DNA of 54,572 bases from Candidatus Moraniibacteriota bacterium (GTDB lineage: Bacteria > Patescibacteriota > Minisyncoccia > Moranbacterales > GWC2-37-73). How positions within the stretch are numbered: position 1 is the stretch's first letter; every line of letters begins with the position of its first letter. The translations under genes were made by a program, and so were the position numbers. Location of the stretch: contig DOKE01000007.1 in NCBI GenBank assembly GCA_003510895.1, positions 7,887-62,458 on the forward strand, written 5' to 3'. The notes beneath the pieces are model-generated. The model did not search any database and had not been told where the DNA came from. It saw only the letters and a list, made by a program, of their open reading frames with translations. Shown in pieces: positions 51,552 to 54,572 of the stretch.

Positions 51552-52778
51552 CTATTTTGTCAACAATATTTCAATTTCAAAAATTTTTTCCAATTTGCCA
51601 AAATAAGCTTCTTTTCCATATATCTGCCGAGCTGATTTTTTTATTTTTTCGCAATCAAAATTCATTCTTCCTTCAGAGAAATTTTCCAACGCTTTTTTTA
51701 GTTCATTTTTTTTCTCCGCCAAAAATCCATTCACTTCATTTTCCACAATTTCTTGATAGGCTCCGGATTTAAAACCAAAAAAAGGTTTTCCAAAACTCAA
51801 TCCTTCCAACACAATAAGCCCGAAAGTTTCGGGCAGCCGCGAACCTGAAATGAGACAGTGAGATTTTTTTATTACGTTATTAAGCTGGGAACGATTAAGA
51901 AAGCCCAGATATTTGGTGTTAGAAAAATTTTCCCATTGAAAATCATCTTCCAGACCGCCAGCAACACAAAGCTCCATTCCTTTCATATTTTTGAAAATAT
52001 CCACCAAATCGTTCACCCCCTTGTTTTTCGATAGCGCTCCAATATACAAAGCATACGGTTTTTTATACGTTTCCTCTTTTTTCTCTGATTTTTTTTCATC
52101 GCATATCAAATCATTTTCAAAAATGAAATGAGGGAGAACTTCTATTTTTTCTTCCCCAATCCCTCGTTCAACCAGAATATTTTTCACAAATTCGCTGGGA
52201 ACAATGTACTTGTCAATATTTTTTCTATACGTTCCCAGCACATTGTACCAATACGCTTCCAGCATTGCCAAAAAACTTTTGACATAAGAATTTTTCACGC
52301 ATTTATCCAAAAAGCACTGATAAAATTTTCCATCTTTGCAACGATCATAAAACTCTCCATTCAAAAACATACTATGATTGGGATTTATGAGTTTGAAATC
52401 ATGCACTGTCATCACAATCGGGATGTTTCTTTTTTTGATTTGAAAAAGAATGGTTGGAGAAAGTTGATGATAGATATTGTGAATATGAACAACATCCGGC
52501 TGAAAATCATCCAGCAATTTATTTATCTTCTTTCTTGCCTCCCAGGAATAAAACATTCTCAACGCTCCTTTAATTTTTTCCCACAAACCATATTCCGAAG
52601 TATATCCCGCGGAAGAAAGAAAATATTTATTCCAAGGACTTTCAATATTTTTGCTGTGATGCATAGAAAAAACAGCCACTTGGTTGCCCCTGTTTCTGAG
52701 AATTTTAATCACATCCAAAAAATGTCTTTCGGCTCCCCTTTTTGGATAATAATATTTATTGATTTCTAAAATTTTCAT
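51552..52778 (-). CDS. Family 4 (GT-B) glycosyltransferase
   Basis: The 408-residue protein begins MKILEINKYYYPKRGAERH, a common GT4 N-terminus. HIHNIYHQLSPT and YIGALSKNKGVNDL lie in the two domains, and ETFGLIVLEGLSFGKP carries the donor-site E-x7-E. An added NPNHSMFLNGEFYDRCKDG region between the domains has four cysteines and resembles the small insert of several CPR GT4 proteins. It follows the ligase-like gene by 5 bases. Confidence 0.87.
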   Translation of the reverse strand: MKILEINKYYYPKRGAERHFLDVIKILRNRGNQVAVFSMHHSKNIESPWNKYFLSSAGYTSEYGLWEKIKGALRMFYSWEARKKINKLLDDFQPDVVHIHNIYHQLSPTILFQIKKRNIPIVMTVHDFKLINPNHSMFLNGEFYDRCKDGKFYQCFLDKCVKNSYVKSFLAMLEAYWYNVLGTYRKNIDKYIVPSEFVKNILVERGIGEEKIEVLPHFIFENDLICDEKKSEKKEETYKKPYALYIGALSKNKGVNDLVDIFKNMKGMELCVAGGLEDDFQWENFSNTKYLGFLNRSQLNNVIKKSHCLISGSRLPETFGLIVLEGLSFGKPFFGFKSGAYQEIVENEVNGFLAEKKNELKKALENFSEGRMNFDCEKIKKSARQIYGKEAYFGKLEKIFEIEILLTK

Positions 52779-52783
52779 ATATT

Positions 52784-54214
52784 TTATACTTCTTCATTTT
52801 TATAGCTAAGGCTTCGCATCAATCCTAAATTTATCCAGAAAAATATTCCCAGCAAATTCGTTTCCAAATAGGGCTGAAACATAAAAGCCACCAATTGCAA
52901 AGCCAAAATTCCAAGCACTGTAATTCGCTCCACATAGAACTCATCTTTGTCGCGAATTTTTCGAAAAATATTTTTTGCCAACACCCCAATCGGAATAAAC
53001 AAAAACGCCACGCCCAAAACCCCCATCTGAACCAAGAGAACCAAGAAAGAATTGTGAACATTTCTCATTTCAACAAAATTTCGATAAGTACCTATTTCCA
53101 CAGAAAGATATTTTCCCAATCCTGTTCCAAAAACTAAACTGTCTTTGTATTTTTTCAAGGCCTCTTGCCAAACAACATTTCGCCAAAAAATACTTTCGTC
53201 ATCAGAATCAGCAATAGATGTTACCCGATGGCTAACAACCCCGGTAACTTCCTGAATTCTTTTATTCAAATCCGAATTGGGAAAAAGAAAAGAAAAATAC
53301 AAAATCGGAATTGACGCTATGAAAAGTATCGCCACATAAGGAATAATAATATTTTTTATATTTTTTCTAAACTCATTTGCCAATAATATTAGCACCGTCA
53401 AAAAAGCCGCTCCTAATGCTATCCAAAGATGTCGCATCATAGAACCAACAATTCCAACTGCCCAAAAACAAAGCAAAGCAATAAAAATTTTCGATTCATT
53501 GTCATTTTTTCTGGCTAAGATATAAACAAAAGCAAACACAGAAAGCATAGAAAGATAATAGGAATGAGTAAACGCCAAAATACGCACTCCTTCTGTGGAA
53601 AGCGGCGTGTATTCAGACCACAAACCCTGTCCGCTGGAAATTCCATAAATCAGAAAACCTAAAATACACAATCCTCCAAAAACAGCCAGCTTGGCAAAAT
53701 TTTCAAAATCTTTTTTAGTTTTTATCAGCAAGAATGTTACAAAATATAAAATTGCGTAGAGCGCGTAATTTTTAGCGCTGCTAAAAGAAAGCGCTTTATC
53801 TGCTTGCAAAACAAACATATCAAAAACTCCATATATCGCGCAAACAATAATAAATCCCCAAATAAAATAATCCGCTTTCTTGAAAACAATTTCCAATTTT
53901 CCTCGCAAAAATTGAAAAACAATTCCAAAAACTACAGCCGTCAAAAGAATATCCAAAGGATAAAGTTTATATTCATTTCTTCCCATAACTATCGGCGCCA
54001 ACGTGAAAAATCTTTCAAAAATAAATGTCAGAAAAACAATAGCGAAAAATCCGCTTTGAGGATATAAAAAGGCAATCAAAACAGCCGGCACAATTGCCAA
54101 AATATACACCGGCAAAGAAAATCCCGCCAAAATATTAGCCAGCGCAAAAATTGAAACAAATAATGTGACAAAAATTGCCCCAATAATTTCCCTATTTCTA
54201 AATAAATCTCGCAT
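52784..54214 (-). CDS. O-antigen ligase/polymerase-like polytopic membrane protein
   Basis: The 476-residue protein has about twelve hydrophobic segments and a late hydrophilic loop (about 300-390) with KYKDSLVFGTGLGKYLS and MRNVHNSFL, the H of which is a conserved residue of the family. It should join or polymerise lipid-linked glycan units at the outer face. It is the first gene of the six-gene minus-strand export operon, and the second family member besides 3872-5476, suggesting two separate glycans. Confidence 0.82.
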   Translation of the reverse strand: MRDLFRNREIIGAIFVTLFVSIFALANILAGFSLPVYILAIVPAVLIAFLYPQSGFFAIVFLTFIFERFFTLAPIVMGRNEYKLYPLDILLTAVVFGIVFQFLRGKLEIVFKKADYFIWGFIIVCAIYGVFDMFVLQADKALSFSSAKNYALYAILYFVTFLLIKTKKDFENFAKLAVFGGLCILGFLIYGISSGQGLWSEYTPLSTEGVRILAFTHSYYLSMLSVFAFVYILARKNDNESKIFIALLCFWAVGIVGSMMRHLWIALGAAFLTVLILLANEFRKNIKNIIIPYVAILFIASIPILYFSFLFPNSDLNKRIQEVTGVVSHRVTSIADSDDESIFWRNVVWQEALKKYKDSLVFGTGLGKYLSVEIGTYRNFVEMRNVHNSFLVLLVQMGVLGVAFLFIPIGVLAKNIFRKIRDKDEFYVERITVLGILALQLVAFMFQPYLETNLLGIFFWINLGLMRSLSYKNEEV

Positions 54215-54249
54215 AGCTTGTTTTTAGACTCTATTTATCTTAACCGTCT

Positions 54250-54278
54250 ATTATAGCATATTTTAGAAAAAAAAGCAA
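54250..54278 (-). promoter_or_regulatory. Promoter of the 54214-47031 polysaccharide operon
   Basis: On the minus strand TTGCTT (54278-54273), 17 bases and TATAAT (54255-54250) are joined by an extended -10 (TGCTATAAT). The -35 element lies inside the terminator T-tract of the upstream gene. Confidence 0.7.
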
Positions 54279-54307
54279 GCCCCAGAAGAATTATCCCCTG
54301 AGGCTTG
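54267..54307 (-). terminator. Intrinsic terminator of the gene at 54330
   Basis: CAAGCCCCAG and CTGAGGCTTG form a 10-bp stem with one mismatch around 12 bases. On the minus strand it ends in GCTTTTTTTTC. Confidence 0.85.
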
Positions 54308-54329
54308 TGTTACGCGGCTTTTTTATTTT

Positions 54330-54572
54330 TTAGGAAGTGCCGCCACCTCCTTTTCCGATGCCAGTAATATCATACGACTTTCTTCCTCCACCTCTTCTCA
54401 TAAGAAGACCAAGGAGAATAAGCGCAGCCACCGCAAGAAGCCAGAATTCCCACTTCTTGTACCAGGGCTTACTAATTATCTCCAGCACCTGTCTGGAAGC
54501 TTCTTTGGCTTCAAACGATGCCATCTTTGTTTCCTCGGTAACCCTGAAAATCGTGTCGCCTGGCTTTTCAGG
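54330..54572 (-). CDS. C-terminal part of a membrane-anchored protein, cut by the window edge
   Basis: The visible frame stays open from 54524 (an ATG) to the end of the window at 54572, reading PEKPGDTIFRVTEETK before that ATG, so the gene very likely starts outside. The seen part has a charged region, one helix (WEFWLLAVAALILLGLLM), then RRGGGRK and a glycine-rich tail GIGKGGGGTS. It looks like a tail anchor of a larger exported protein. The terminator 23 bases downstream ends it. I do not recognise a family. Confidence 0.6.
   Translation of the reverse strand, partial: PEKPGDTIFRVTEETKMASFEAKEASRQVLEIISKPWYKKWEFWLLAVAALILLGLLMRRGGGRKSYDITGIGKGGGGTS

Noticed and set aside
65..54572. Alternative genetic code (TGA as glycine) as in Gracilibacteria/Absconditabacteria
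   Set aside because: Genes at 36242 and 40101 end properly at TGA, and conserved proteins are full length under the standard code.

Overview
The window is a gene-dense, A+T-rich bacterial segment with short intergenic gaps, standard stop codons (TGA ends the genes at 36242 and 40101) and almost no recognisable Shine-Dalgarno sequences. The mix of genes (LCP protein, DUF4012 and Wzz-like surface proteins, dockerin-like C-termini, stand-alone NifS/NifU genes, an archaeal-type UMP kinase, rplI present) fits a Patescibacteria/CPR genome, most likely Parcubacteria-like (for example a Moranbacteria relative). That placement is inferred from gene content, not from a marker tree.

Layout. 65-9976: surface polysaccharide genes (GT2, UDP-sugar dehydrogenase, two GT4 enzymes, O-antigen-ligase-like protein, LCP transferase, second GT2) followed by an S41 protease. 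9978-14294, minus strand: inactive-looking tandem rhodanese, fmt, def, priA. 14421-18612, plus strand: thpR, wecG-like transferase, gltX and a coiled-coil/C39-like peptidase. 18613-19448: a very A+T-rich convergent gap with several hairpins, two of which show compensatory base changes. 19449-21442: iscR-like/iscS/iscU operon. 21443-31058: an accessory island rich in nuclease and ATPase genes: a stand-alone FtsK-type motor, DUF2779 nuclease, SIR2-like protein, then a tightly packed EcoRI-type methylase, AAA ATPase and DUF262-HNH cassette, a RecB/Cas4-like Fe-S nuclease and a DEDD exonuclease. 31071-36159: two paralogous secreted agarase-like TIM-barrel proteins ending in the same dockerin-like module. 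36242-41253: UMP kinase, anchored Ada-like zinc-domain protein, rpmA, pyrG, rplI and two membrane proteins. 41270-46921: galU, rfbA, glyA, rfbD, rfbB, rfbC. 46974-54307: a six-gene polysaccharide export operon with a good promoter at one end and an intrinsic terminator at the other. The last gene (54330 onward) runs off the window.

How it fits together. galU and rfbABCD supply UDP-glucose and dTDP-rhamnose, the dehydrogenase supplies a UDP-uronate, the GT genes build glycans, two ligase/polymerase-like proteins and a Wzz-like protein assemble them, and the LCP protein can attach them to the envelope. The best candidate for a new system is the cassette at 25359-28997, which looks like a Septu-like ATPase/HNH pair in which the HNH protein carries a DUF262 sensor domain and the pair is preceded by an EcoRI-type adenine methylase. 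Beside it is a separate FtsK-motor/DUF2779/SIR2 gene set. These functions are inferred from domains and gene order only.
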